Positions 7,738 through 16,306 of a stretch of DNA of 37,415 nucleotides are shown here, one piece after another. Source of the stretch: an uncultured bacterium (GTDB taxonomy: Bacteria; Dictyoglomota; Dictyoglomia; Dictyoglomales; Dictyoglomaceae); contig CALHLF010000079.1 in NCBI GenBank assembly GCA_938034905.1, forward strand, positions 1-37,415. The letters run 5' to 3'. Position numbers and translations under genes: made by a program. Below the pieces are notes generated by a model that had not been told where the DNA came from, did not search any database, and worked only from the letters and a program-made list of their open reading frames with translations. Positions within the stretch are counted from its first letter, which is position 1, and the number at the start of each line of letters is the position of its first letter.

Positions 7738-9723
7738 ATGGGAAAGGATAAAAAATTGGATGGGATTTTGGTTTTAGGGGAAGAGGAATATTTTATTTCT
7801 ATTTTAGAATGGTGGAAGGATCAGGGATATAAAGTAAAGATCTCTCCTGATTATAAAGGAGAGGAAGGATATAGTATTTTTTTAGTTTTAGGGAGAAAAG
7901 ATCTCCCTTGGGATAGAATAATAAATAATTTAAAGGATTTTAAAGCTAAAAAGATTCTTTTAAATCCATGGGGAGAAGAATATGATATTATTAATTCTTC
8001 CCTTTGGTCTGCAGTTATATCCTTTGTTCCTGTAGATAATAAAAGAACCTATAAAGTTGAAGTTCCCTATTATTCTATATTTGAGCTTTCAAAGAATACC
8101 CTTTGTGAAGAATTAAATTTACCTAAGGATAAAAATATAATTATTTTTTTAGGAGACTATGATTCTTCTTTAAAAGATATTCTTATTAATCTAAGAAGGG
8201 ACTCATCTATTTATAATTTAGGACTTATCTTTTCAGAAGAAGATAAGAAAAAACTCGAAAAGGATCTTGATAATCTTATTGATTTAAGAGTGGTAAACTC
8301 CTGGAAAGATGTTATGAAATATTTTCTCACCTCAAAACTTATAAGTTTTTATCAGAAAGAGAGTGGATTTTTAATATTTTCTCAAATTTTTAGTGGAGAC
8401 ACTTATACTTTAATGAAAAATGAAGATTTATTAACTAAAATTAAGTATCTTCTTGAAAATGAGAGGGAAAAAGAAGATATTTCAAAATATTATCAAGGAA
8501 TTTTATATAAACATTCTCCAGAGAGAATAGGAAGTCAATTCTTATACATTTTTAACGAGATTTTAAATCCTACCCCCTATCTTTCTTTACCAAGACTAAA
8601 AAGATATAGTGGGAATCCATTATTTAAAGCACGACCTGATGTGTATATAGAGATTAAAGGAAAGAAAATATATTGGGAGAGATTGGTATACAATGCAGGT
8701 GCCATTAGATTGGAAGGGAAAACATATGTTTTTTATAGAGCATTAGGAGAGGATGGTATCTCAAGAATAGGTCTTTGGTGGAGTAAGGATGGATATAAAG
8801 AAGAGAGAAGGCTTGAATATCCTATTTTTGGACCCGAAGAAGAATATGAGATACCAACACCAAAAAGATTAGAGGAAAGAAGAGAATGGCAATTAAAAAA
8901 CTTAGGAATGACAAGAGAGTTGGGAGGAACTGAAGATCCAAGGATATCTTTAATTAATGACTATCTTTATATGACCTATACTTCCTATGGAGATTTAGTT
9001 CAACTATCCTTAGCAAAGATAAAGGTAAAGGATTTTTTGAGAGGAGTAAGGGAATTTAAATCCTATGAAGAATGGAAATCAGTTTGGGATAGAAATGGTC
9101 CTATTTTTAGAGGTCTTGATGACAAAGATGCAGTATTATTTCCGGTATATGAAAGGGTAGAAGAAGATGTTGAGAAAAAAACTCTTTATGAAGGAAATTT
9201 TGTTAATCTTTTTCCCGAACTTTTAAATAGTAAAGTAGCTTTGATTCATAGAATTCCCCCTGATATGCAAATTCTTTTTACTGATGAGATTCTTTACAAA
9301 GGGGCTAAAGTAGGAAGAACCTTTCTTATGCCTAGACCAGGATATTGGGATAGTGAGAAGATTGGAGCAGGAGCCCCTCCTTTAAAGACAAAATTTGGCT
9401 GGCTTCATATCTATCATGGTGTGGGAAGATTTAAGGAAAAAAGGATATATGCTTTAGGAGTAGTGCTTACCTCCCTTGATGATCCTACAAAGATTATATA
9501 TCGTTCCAAGGATCCCATATTAGAACCTGAAGAGTATTATGAATTAGAAGGATGGGTTCCCAATGTAGTATTTTCCTGTGGAGTAGTTCCTAAATTTAAA
9601 GATTCCACAGAAATATTAGATGAAAATGATGAGATTATAGTTTATTATGGTGGAGCAGATGAGGTAATGGCATTGGCGGAAGGGAAGATTGGAGATTTAA
9701 TTCCAAGAGAGGTAAGAGATTAA
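7738..9723 (+). CDS. GH130-family glycoside phosphorylase with an N-terminal GT-B-like domain
   Basis: Residues about 285-655 are a five-bladed-propeller GH130 domain. 'GTEDPR' (397-402) is the family hallmark containing the catalytic Asp. 'YHG' near 559-561 and 'GAGAPPLKTKFGWL' are conserved in manno-oligosaccharide phosphorylases, which cleave beta-mannosides with phosphate to mannose-1-phosphate. The first 280 residues are not GH130. Their pattern (a Rossmann-like 'IIIFLGDYDSSL' near 134-145, and a C-terminal 'LLTKIKYLLENE...PERIGSQFLYIFNE') resembles the C-terminal half of GT4/GT-B glycosyltransferases, without a convincing active site. GH130 enzymes usually have 300-400 residues, so 661 is unusual. 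There is no signal peptide, so it is cytoplasmic, and 'aaggagagaggag' precedes the ATG. The phosphorylase family is sure; the substrate (mannan, beta-1,2-mannan or other) is open. Confidence 0.85.
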   Translation: MGKDKKLDGILVLGEEEYFISILEWWKDQGYKVKISPDYKGEEGYSIFLVLGRKDLPWDRIINNLKDFKAKKILLNPWGEEYDIINSSLWSAVISFVPVDNKRTYKVEVPYYSIFELSKNTLCEELNLPKDKNIIIFLGDYDSSLKDILINLRRDSSIYNLGLIFSEEDKKKLEKDLDNLIDLRVVNSWKDVMKYFLTSKLISFYQKESGFLIFSQIFSGDTYTLMKNEDLLTKIKYLLENEREKEDISKYYQGILYKHSPERIGSQFLYIFNEILNPTPYLSLPRLKRYSGNPLFKARPDVYIEIKGKKIYWERLVYNAGAIRLEGKTYVFYRALGEDGISRIGLWWSKDGYKEERRLEYPIFGPEEEYEIPTPKRLEERREWQLKNLGMTRELGGTEDPRISLINDYLYMTYTSYGDLVQLSLAKIKVKDFLRGVREFKSYEEWKSVWDRNGPIFRGLDDKDAVLFPVYERVEEDVEKKTLYEGNFVNLFPELLNSKVALIHRIPPDMQILFTDEILYKGAKVGRTFLMPRPGYWDSEKIGAGAPPLKTKFGWLHIYHGVGRFKEKRIYALGVVLTSLDDPTKIIYRSKDPILEPEEYYELEGWVPNVVFSCGVVPKFKDSTEILDENDEIIVYYGGADEVMALAEGKIGDLIPREVRD

Positions 9724-9737
9724 AAATTAAGGGAAGA

Positions 9738-10619
9738 TCACGGTTTTAGATCTCTCCAAGAGATTATCTTTATTCCCTCTTCCTTTATTACCCTTCTTAC
9801 CTCTTCATCTTTGAAAACTAAATACTCCCATACCCTCTTTTCCCAGGTGGGATTAATAGCCTTTATCTCATCACTTTCTATAGAAGGATGGATAATAATT
9901 TCTGATATTCCAGGTTTAAGCTTTCGTATTAAACCGATAATCATCCTTTTAAAAGAGAGATAATTAGGACAATCGGGAAGTTCATAAGGATATGGTATAA
10001 GATAATCAATCAATGGAATTCCCATTTCTCTTGCCATATCTAAGAATTTTATATGGAGCTCTATTAAATCTTGAGATAGTTGAGGAATCATCTCAGAAGG
10101 AAGTTTTTTTGGCAATCTGAAGGGAAGATTATATTCTTTACAAAATTGGAAAACTAAGGGAATAAAGGTTTTTCCATGAAATCCATATAAACTTCCCATA
10201 TGATTATCAAGATGGGTAGGTCTTACTCCCAATTTGAGGGCAAGATTAATTTGATTTTTAATTTCTTCTTCCACGTCTTCCCTTTTTGCATTTCTCTCAA
10301 ATTCTTCAGTGGTTTCAAAAAAATAACCCTCTCTATCTACTAAGGAATCTAAAAATTTATTCCTTGTTACAGGTCCCCATTTGTAATTTTTCCACTCACT
10401 GTTAAAGGTTAAATGAACTCCTACATCAAATTCTGGATGAATTTTACAAAATTCTCCAGCTTCTTTTGCCCAGGGACATGGAACCATAATTGTAGTAGAC
10501 GAGATAACTCCTTCCTCTAAAAGTCTAAAAATAGCAAGATTAACAGAGTGACACATTCCAAAATCATCAGCAGTAATAATTAAAAATCTTTCCTTTGACT
10601 CCTGAAGATTATCAGTCAT
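9738..10619 (-). CDS. ChbG/YdjC-family carbohydrate deacetylase
   Basis: Members of this family remove N-acetyl groups from chito- or other amino-sugar oligosaccharides using a divalent metal. The metal-site residues are visible: 'TADDFG' (D18, D19), H69 in 'VGVHLTF', and H136/H140 in 'THLDNHMG'. Its 293 residues are typical and there is no signal peptide. It has its own promoter (10646-10674) and ribosome site (GAGGAG before ATG 10619), and converges on the GH130 gene with a 14-base gap. The natural substrate is unknown. Neighbouring carbohydrate genes suggest an acetylated oligosaccharide, perhaps acetylated mannan, but that is a guess. Confidence 0.88.
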   Translation of the reverse strand: MTDNLQESKERFLIITADDFGMCHSVNLAIFRLLEEGVISSTTIMVPCPWAKEAGEFCKIHPEFDVGVHLTFNSEWKNYKWGPVTRNKFLDSLVDREGYFFETTEEFERNAKREDVEEEIKNQINLALKLGVRPTHLDNHMGSLYGFHGKTFIPLVFQFCKEYNLPFRLPKKLPSEMIPQLSQDLIELHIKFLDMAREMGIPLIDYLIPYPYELPDCPNYLSFKRMIIGLIRKLKPGISEIIIHPSIESDEIKAINPTWEKRVWEYLVFKDEEVRRVIKEEGIKIISWRDLKP

Positions 10620-10645
10620 ATTTTTCTCCTCATAATTTTTTATTT

Positions 10646-10674
10646 ATTTTAACTTTTTTACTAATAGAATTCAA
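10646..10674 (-). promoter_or_regulatory. Promoter of the ChbG/YdjC-type deacetylase gene
   Basis: On the minus strand TTGAAT (10674-10669), 17 bases, and TAAAAT (10651-10646). This places the transcript start about 20 bases before the ATG at 10619. Confidence 0.7.
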
Positions 10675-10706
10675 ATTTGTTTTCTCTATAAGTTATTAAT
10701 GTTATC

Positions 10707-12995
10707 TTAGTTCTCGTATAAATAAATATATGCTTTGTAGAATTTAAAGATTTCTTTATTTTTAAAATTATTATCCAGCCAATTTTTTACCTTTAGAGTT
10801 CGATCATTATGGTCACTTAATACTAACCAAAATCTTTTTGTATTTGACAATTCCTTCCTTAATTTTTCGTCACTAAAAAAGTCAGGATTTACGGGAATAT
10901 AGAAGAGCTTTCCTCTATTATAATATTCAAAGGGCCTATAATAATAAGATTCTGTTATCAAAACCTTATGGGAAGAATCAGAATTTTCGTGAATAAAGCT
11001 TACTATATCCCTCCAGGGACGGTTAAGGGTTTTCATGTGGGAATAATAGGATAAATCTAATATAGAATATAGACCAATTAAAAAAAGTATTAAGAGGATA
11101 ATTAGAGGGGGAAATTTGAGTTTTTTTATTCCCCGGGACAATAAAATTAAAAGACCCGGAACAAAGGCTGATAAATATCTACTACTATAAAAACTTTTTC
11201 CAAATAATGAAATTGCTATTAGAGAAAAAAAGGGAATAAAAAAGTACAATATATTTAATAAAAATCCCTTTTTTTCCTTATATGGGGGAAGTATTCCCAC
11301 AAAGGAAAGAATTAAAAAGAAAAGTAGTAAAAAATTGCTTAGGTTCCATTTATCAATAATAATCCTTGTAAATCCTAAGAAAATTTGATAGAGGGAGACA
11401 AGAATTGTAAAAATAGAAAGTTTTTGAGCTCCTTGATATACTTCTGGTGTATTTCTTGTAAAGATAACATAAATCCAGGGAGAAAATATTATAAGATTTA
11501 TGAGCTGAGAAATGATCCAATTTTTTAAATTTTTAAAATTCTTTCTTTGAGTGATGAAGATAAAGATGTTTTCTGCTAATATTAATAAACTTGAAAAGAA
11601 GTGAGTATAGAGGAGAAGAGAATTTACCATCAAAATTTTTATAAGATTTTTTCTATTAAATTCCTTGTTTATCAGATCATAAATAAAATTTAGAGAAAGA
11701 AGGGCTAAAAAGGTAAATAGAGGATACATTCGAGCTTCTTGAGAAAAATATATTAAGAAGGGAGAGAGGGAAAAAAGAAGAGAGGATATTAAGGCAGTGG
11801 TTTTATCATAGATCTTATTTACAAATTTATATAATAATAGAATACTAAGAGTACCAAAAATAAAAGATAAGGATCTTAAGGTAAACTCAGAATCTCCCAA
11901 TAACTTTATCCAAAAATACATAATTATAAAATAAAAAGGGGGATGGATTCCCGTTTGGGATCTATTTAGTATAATTCCAGTTATTCCCATCTGGGATACT
12001 TGAGCAGTGATTGCTTCATCAAGCCAAATACTTCTTTCTGAAATTTTATATATCCTTAACAGAGCACCTAATAAAGTTACAATAAAAATAATAATTTTAC
12101 TATCCTTAAGATTCTTATTAAGGATAGCTACCCCAATGATGGCAGGAAGAGCAGTATTTATTAAGAATAATAAAAAAGCACTATTAAAGGCTGTAGCAGG
12201 AGAAAGAGAGAATTTTCCAAGAAGAAATATTGCAGTTCCTTCTCTAATCCCTAATCCTCCAATAGTTATGGGAAAAAGATTTACCAACATAACTATTGGA
12301 TAACAGATAAATGTAGGAAAAAAAGAAAATTTCTCAAAAGAATTAACGAGGAGATACACCTCTATTAGCACTAAAAAATATGATAAGAAGGAAAGGATGA
12401 AGTTTAACAAAAGAGTCCTTCTTTTTAAATTTAGAATTCCTTCTATAAGTCTTGGAAATTTTTTAAAGGGATATATTTGGGAGAATTTTTCTAAAATCCT
12501 TTGATTAAAGATAAGAATTATAGAAAGAATTATTAGAATTCCTAATATAATTGATATATGTATTCCAAAAAAGAAGGAGAATCCCCAGAAGGCAAGGATT
12601 AGCACCACCAAAAGGTCAAAAATCTTATCTAAAATTACCAAACTTAATCCTTCAACTCTTTTTTCTTTGTTAATATTTCCAACTCTTGCGACTTCTCCTA
12701 ATCTTCCTGGAGTTATAAGCCCTATGGACATGCCAATAAAATAACTATCAATAGATTTTGAAAGGGAATTTTCTCTAATTAAATCCTTTAAAAGAAAATG
12801 CCATTTTAAAATTTTAAAGAAGGTAAATAAAAATCCAGAAAGGACTGCTAATATTAAAAATTTTATATTTAGAGAAACTAAATTTAGGAAAAGTTTCTGT
12901 CCTGGTAACTTTTTAAATATAAAATAAAATACGAAAAAAGTTATTAATAATTTTATGACATTAATAATAAAGTTTTTCTTTTCCCTCAGTATCAT
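10707..12995 (-). CDS. Fusion membrane protein: YbhN/AglD-type flippase-like domain plus GT39/ArnT-like glycosyltransferase
   Basis: This 762-residue polytopic protein has two parts. Residues about 10-295 match the LPG-synthase-TM/UPF0104 family, with 'TPGRLGE' (95-101), 'ILDKIFD' (121-127) and 'GGLGIRE' (246-252). Residues about 300-760 look like a GT39/ArnT (PMT-like) membrane glycosyltransferase. 'WLDEAIT' has an Asp-Glu pair at 326-327, the expected catalytic pair in the first external loop; it is followed by 'HPPFYF' (351-356), 'RSLSFIFG' and 'QEARMYPL'. GT39 enzymes use polyprenyl-phosphate sugars, and the GT2 gene two genes upstream should make one. ATG at 12995 overlaps the preceding gene by 35 bases but has AAGGAG just before it. 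Each half is well known alone; the single-chain fusion suggests coupled donor flipping and transfer, which is inference. Confidence 0.82.
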   Translation of the reverse strand: MILREKKNFIINVIKLLITFFVFYFIFKKLPGQKLFLNLVSLNIKFLILAVLSGFLFTFFKILKWHFLLKDLIRENSLSKSIDSYFIGMSIGLITPGRLGEVARVGNINKEKRVEGLSLVILDKIFDLLVVLILAFWGFSFFFGIHISIILGILIILSIILIFNQRILEKFSQIYPFKKFPRLIEGILNLKRRTLLLNFILSFLSYFLVLIEVYLLVNSFEKFSFFPTFICYPIVMLVNLFPITIGGLGIREGTAIFLLGKFSLSPATAFNSAFLLFLINTALPAIIGVAILNKNLKDSKIIIFIVTLLGALLRIYKISERSIWLDEAITAQVSQMGITGIILNRSQTGIHPPFYFIIMYFWIKLLGDSEFTLRSLSFIFGTLSILLLYKFVNKIYDKTTALISSLLFSLSPFLIYFSQEARMYPLFTFLALLSLNFIYDLINKEFNRKNLIKILMVNSLLLYTHFFSSLLILAENIFIFITQRKNFKNLKNWIISQLINLIIFSPWIYVIFTRNTPEVYQGAQKLSIFTILVSLYQIFLGFTRIIIDKWNLSNFLLLFFLILSFVGILPPYKEKKGFLLNILYFFIPFFSLIAISLFGKSFYSSRYLSAFVPGLLILLSRGIKKLKFPPLIILLILFLIGLYSILDLSYYSHMKTLNRPWRDIVSFIHENSDSSHKVLITESYYYRPFEYYNRGKLFYIPVNPDFFSDEKLRKELSNTKRFWLVLSDHNDRTLKVKNWLDNNFKNKEIFKFYKAYIYLYEN

Positions 12996-14568
12996 ATTCT
13001 CTCCTTATTCTTACTAAATTTTTATTAACCTTCATTATATGAAAATAATTATTTAAATCTTGAATCTGAAAATATCTTGAAGAAGGTATAAAGATATATG
13101 GATTTTCCCTTCCAATTATTACTTTATCTATTTTAAAAGGAGAATTTATCTCATCTTCAATTATCACCCTATCCTTTTTAATAATAATCTTCCTTTTAAA
13201 GTTAACAGGGCCTCCTTTTTTATAGGATATTAGCATGCTTCTCAAAATTTTTTTGACAAGGAAACTGATAAATTTATTTCTTCCAAGGGTAACTTGAAAT
13301 AGATTTAACATTAAATTTTTTGTTGGAGTCATATACTTAAAAGGAATCTTAAGAAGAGATCCTTCAACATAATATCCATCGTTAAATGATATTTTGAGCT
13401 TAGGATTTAAAAAGGAAGCGTATCTTCTTTCCCCAATATAAATAATAGGTCCACTATCCCTCAGGGATTTTAAAGTATTTTTAAAATCAATTCTTATTGT
13501 TCCCTCCTTCTTTAAATTCCCTATTATATAAAAATTTCTATTACTTTCTATAAATATTCCACTATCTGGGAAAATCTTTGAGAATTCCTCTTCATAAATG
13601 GGGTTTATCAATTCTCCTTTATAAAAATTTTCATGAGCTTGAATATATGTATATCCTATGTATGCAAGGTATCTATCATCTAAATTAGAAGGGCTTATAC
13701 TTTTTCCCTCAAGAATTGCCCTTCTTAAAGAAAAAAGGATTCTTTTTGCTGAGTCATTCCATCTTGCAGAAAATTCTATTCCCGAAGGAATAATGTATTT
13801 CGTATTTCTTGATCCATACTCCCCACCAAAGGAAAGATCAGGATGGGAAAAGAAAACCAAAAAGCTTAAAGCTTTATCTATCATATTTTTTGTCTCTTGA
13901 TCTTTTGTTTTTTCATAATATTTGCAAAGGTAATCTATAGTCAGGGAAAGATATCCTATATCTGGACCTTGATATTCTGGAAACCAACCTTCTTCTTTTT
14001 GAATTTTCTTTAGTTTTATCAACTTTGAGAAGGCTCCTCTCTTGTATTTCTCTTCAGAAGTTAAGAGATAGATATTATAAAGGGCAATAATACTTCCTGC
14101 CACTTGATTGCATGCAGTAAAGTCATCATTGCCAAGGAGAAAATCTCCTGCTTTTTTAAGATGCTTTATCACTTTATTTAAATTTTCTATTTTTCCCTTT
14201 AATAAAAGAATAGATTCAGAGATGGCATAAGAGGAAAAAGAGGTTGTAACAAAACTATGCTCATTGGGATACCATTCATCAAAGGATCCATTGCTCTTTT
14301 GGATTTTCCCCCAAAAATCTATTCCTGCATTTATAAAGGAAAGAATTGTATCATTTTTAAAATATATATTTTCAGGTTCATTTAAATTATAAAGAAGGGT
14401 TAGAGTTAAGACAGCTTCTTGAAATCTTGCACAGGGAAAAGCTACAATATTATAATGCCAATAATTTCTGTCAAAACAACCAAAGGTAGGACTTGATGGG
14501 TTTTTGTCTAAAAGTCCCAATAATCTTGGAATTTCGGAGAGAATTTTTCTTAGATAGACATTACTCAA
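12961..14568 (-). CDS. Unrecognised protein; helical-barrel (alpha/alpha toroid) N-half and beta-rich C-half, envelope-glycan cluster
   Basis: I do not recognise a named family for this 535-residue protein. It opens with 'CFDRNYWHY' (31-39). Up to about 330 it shows repeated helical pairs with aromatic motifs ('GIDFWGKIQKSNGSFDEWYP', 'EEGWFPEYQGPDIGYLS', 'LSFGGEYGSRNTKYI') in the style of alpha/alpha-toroid glycan lyases or hydrolases. The last 190 residues are beta-rich, as in heparinase II/III-type C-terminal sandwiches. There is no signal peptide. The start is TTG at 14568, within an eight-base overlap with the upstream GT2 gene and with GAGG a few bases earlier. It lies between two glycosyltransferase genes with overlaps on both sides, so it probably acts in the same pathway. 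A carbohydrate-active role is inference from fold impression only. Confidence 0.7.
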   Translation of the reverse strand: MSNVYLRKILSEIPRLLGLLDKNPSSPTFGCFDRNYWHYNIVAFPCARFQEAVLTLTLLYNLNEPENIYFKNDTILSFINAGIDFWGKIQKSNGSFDEWYPNEHSFVTTSFSSYAISESILLLKGKIENLNKVIKHLKKAGDFLLGNDDFTACNQVAGSIIALYNIYLLTSEEKYKRGAFSKLIKLKKIQKEEGWFPEYQGPDIGYLSLTIDYLCKYYEKTKDQETKNMIDKALSFLVFFSHPDLSFGGEYGSRNTKYIIPSGIEFSARWNDSAKRILFSLRRAILEGKSISPSNLDDRYLAYIGYTYIQAHENFYKGELINPIYEEEFSKIFPDSGIFIESNRNFYIIGNLKKEGTIRIDFKNTLKSLRDSGPIIYIGERRYASFLNPKLKISFNDGYYVEGSLLKIPFKYMTPTKNLMLNLFQVTLGRNKFISFLVKKILRSMLISYKKGGPVNFKRKIIIKKDRVIIEDEINSPFKIDKVIIGRENPYIFIPSSRYFQIQDLNNYFHIMKVNKNLVRIRREYDTEGKEKLYY

Positions 14569-15502
14569 ATCCTACTTCCTCAGCAATTAAATATTCCCTT
14601 TTTCTTTCGTGGGTTAGATTACTTAGCATCTCGCCTATGAGTCCTAAGGATAAAAATTGGACTCCTATAATCATAAGGAGAACTCCCAAGGTTAATAAGG
14701 GTCTTGTCCCAATCAATGCTCCTGTCAAAAGTTTATATAAAACTAAAGATAGATTTATAATAAATCCAGTAATTAAAAATAATATTCCAATACCTCCAAA
14801 AAGATGCATAGGTCTTTTTAAGAATCTTGTTAAGAAAATGACTGTTATTAAATCTAAAAATCCCTTAATTATTCTTTCCCAACCATATTTTGATCTTCCA
14901 TATTTTCTCTCATGATGCTCCACTGGAATTTCTGTAATTTTAAATCCCTTGCTATTTGCTAAGGCAGGAATATATCTATACAATTCTCCATAAATCTCTA
15001 AATTTTCGATCACCTCCCTTCTATAAGCTTTATATCCACAATTGAAATCATGAATTTTAACTCCAGTAAGGATACTTGCTAATTTATTAAAAATTTTAGA
15101 GGGTAATTTTTTGGTGATGGGATCTTTTCTTTCCTTCTTCCAACCTGATACTAAGTCGTATCCTTCTTTTATTTTTTCAATAAATTTGGGAATTTCCTTT
15201 GGATCGTCCTGTAAGTCTGCATCCATAGTGATAATAATATCTCCCTTTGCTCTATTAAACCCTGATAATAAGGCCGATGCTTTTCCAAAATTTCTTCTAA
15301 ACCTAATTAATTTAACTCTTTTATCCCTTTCATGGATTTCTTTTAAGATTTCATAGGAGTTATCAGAACTTCCATCATCAATAAAAATTATCTCAAAGGA
15401 AAGATTAGAGGGAACATTTCTTAAAATTTTTTCATATAATTCCTGTAATGTTCCCTCTTCATCCTTTAGAGGTATAACAAAAGATAGATCAATTTTTCCC
15501 AT
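14561..15502 (-). CDS. GT2-family polyprenyl-phosphate glycosyltransferase (DPM1/ArnC/GtrB-like)
   Basis: It transfers a sugar from a nucleotide donor to a membrane polyprenyl phosphate. The GT-A domain begins at 'LSFVIPLKDEEGTL', with 'FIDDGSSDNS' (about 41-50) and the metal-binding 'DADLQDD' (about 94-100). The 'GYKAYRREV' and 'YGRSKYGWERI' motifs are characteristic of the DPM1-like branch. Two C-terminal membrane helices (about 230-255 and 262-290) match ArnC/GtrB types. The start is ATG at 15502; a TTG one codon earlier is possible. No ribosome site precedes it, but TATAAT lies eight bases upstream, so the mRNA may be leaderless. It is the first gene of the three-gene glycosylation cluster. 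Confidence 0.9.
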   Translation of the reverse strand: MGKIDLSFVIPLKDEEGTLQELYEKILRNVPSNLSFEIIFIDDGSSDNSYEILKEIHERDKRVKLIRFRRNFGKASALLSGFNRAKGDIIITMDADLQDDPKEIPKFIEKIKEGYDLVSGWKKERKDPITKKLPSKIFNKLASILTGVKIHDFNCGYKAYRREVIENLEIYGELYRYIPALANSKGFKITEIPVEHHERKYGRSKYGWERIIKGFLDLITVIFLTRFLKRPMHLFGGIGILFLITGFIINLSLVLYKLLTGALIGTRPLLTLGVLLMIIGVQFLSLGLIGEMLSNLTHERKREYLIAEEVGFE

Positions 15503-15510
15503 CAAGATAT

Positions 15511-15538
15511 ATTATAATAGAATTTACATTTATAACAA
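15511..15538 (-). promoter_or_regulatory. Promoter for a leaderless transcript of the GT2 gene
   Basis: On the minus strand TTGTTA (15538-15533), a 16-base spacer and TATAAT (15516-15511). The -10 ends eight bases before the ATG of the GT2 gene, so transcription should start at or beside the start codon. The -35 lies in the 3' end of the SDR gene. Confidence 0.6.
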
Positions 15539-16288
15539 AGCTCCTCCATCTATACTAATTATGCTTCCTGTCATATATGCTGCCTCATCACAAGCAGCAA
15601 AAAGTATTGCAAAGGCGATCTCTTCTTCCCTTCCTAATCTTCCTAAGGGTCTTCTTTCTGCCATTTGTTTTAAAACCTCATCAGGATTTGGTAATTTCTT
15701 TAATCTCTCTGCAAGCCCCTGGGTATATGTAGTTCCAGGACAAACACAATTTGCCCTTATATTTTCCTTTGCGTAATCTATAGCTATGGATTTTGTAAGG
15801 GAGATGAGAGCCCCCTTTGATACACTATATGCAAATCTATCAGGAATTCCCTTTAAACCTGCCTCTGAAGATACATTTACTATTACTCCTCCTCCTTGTT
15901 TTTTCATTTGTTGAACTGCATATTTTGATAGTAAAAAGGGACCTTTTACATTTATTGCCATAGTTTTTTCAAAATCCTCTTCTGAGGTATTCTCAACCTT
16001 TCCGCCCAAGACAATGCCTGCATTATTAACAAGAATATCAAGTCTTCCATAAGTATTAACAATCTCCTCTATTATTCTCTCTGCCTCAGAAGAGACAGAT
16101 ATATCTCCTAAGATAAAAGTAGCCTCTCCTCCTTGACTTTTTATTATCTCTACGGTTTCTTTTCCTCTTTCTTCAGATATATCATTTACCCCAACCTTTG
16201 CTCCCCTTTCTGCAAACATAATTGCAGTTTTTCTTCCAATTCCAGATCCTGCTCCAGTAATTAAAACTACTTTATTTTTAAAATTCAT
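15530..16288 (-). CDS. SDR-family NAD(P)-dependent dehydrogenase in a sugar-acid operon
   Basis: This classical short-chain dehydrogenase has 252 residues. The cofactor site 'GAGSGIG' (12-18) is followed by 'NNAG' (88-91), catalytic Ser near 140, Tyr154 and Lys158 in 'YSVSKGA', and C-terminal 'GSIISIDGG'. 'VGVNDIS' after the second strand places Asp35 where an NAD-preferring acidic residue is expected. It is the last gene after rpiR, dehydrogenase, aldolase and dctPQM, so it probably oxidises or reduces a sugar acid or its keto form; the exact substrate cannot be told. ATG at 16288 has GGGAGG before it. Confidence 0.9.
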   Translation of the reverse strand: MNFKNKVVLITGAGSGIGRKTAIMFAERGAKVGVNDISEERGKETVEIIKSQGGEATFILGDISVSSEAERIIEEIVNTYGRLDILVNNAGIVLGGKVENTSEEDFEKTMAINVKGPFLLSKYAVQQMKKQGGGVIVNVSSEAGLKGIPDRFAYSVSKGALISLTKSIAIDYAKENIRANCVCPGTTYTQGLAERLKKLPNPDEVLKQMAERRPLGRLGREEEIAFAILFAACDEAAYMTGSIISIDGGALL

Positions 16289-16306
16289 ATTTATTTCCTC
16301 CCTTCT

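Noticed and set aside
9716-9760. Partial inverted repeat (AGAGAT ... ATCTCT) between the GH130 and deacetylase stops
   Set aside because: Arms are short and far apart, and there is no T-run in either direction; not a convincing bidirectional terminator.
12007-12303. Open frame of 98 residues antisense to the GT39 fusion
   Set aside because: It is a shadow of a strongly hydrophobic gene on the other strand.
14493-14915. Open frame of 140 residues on the plus strand across the toroid/GT2 junction
   Set aside because: Both sense genes have clear domains and coupled overlaps; this frame has neither homology nor a ribosome site.
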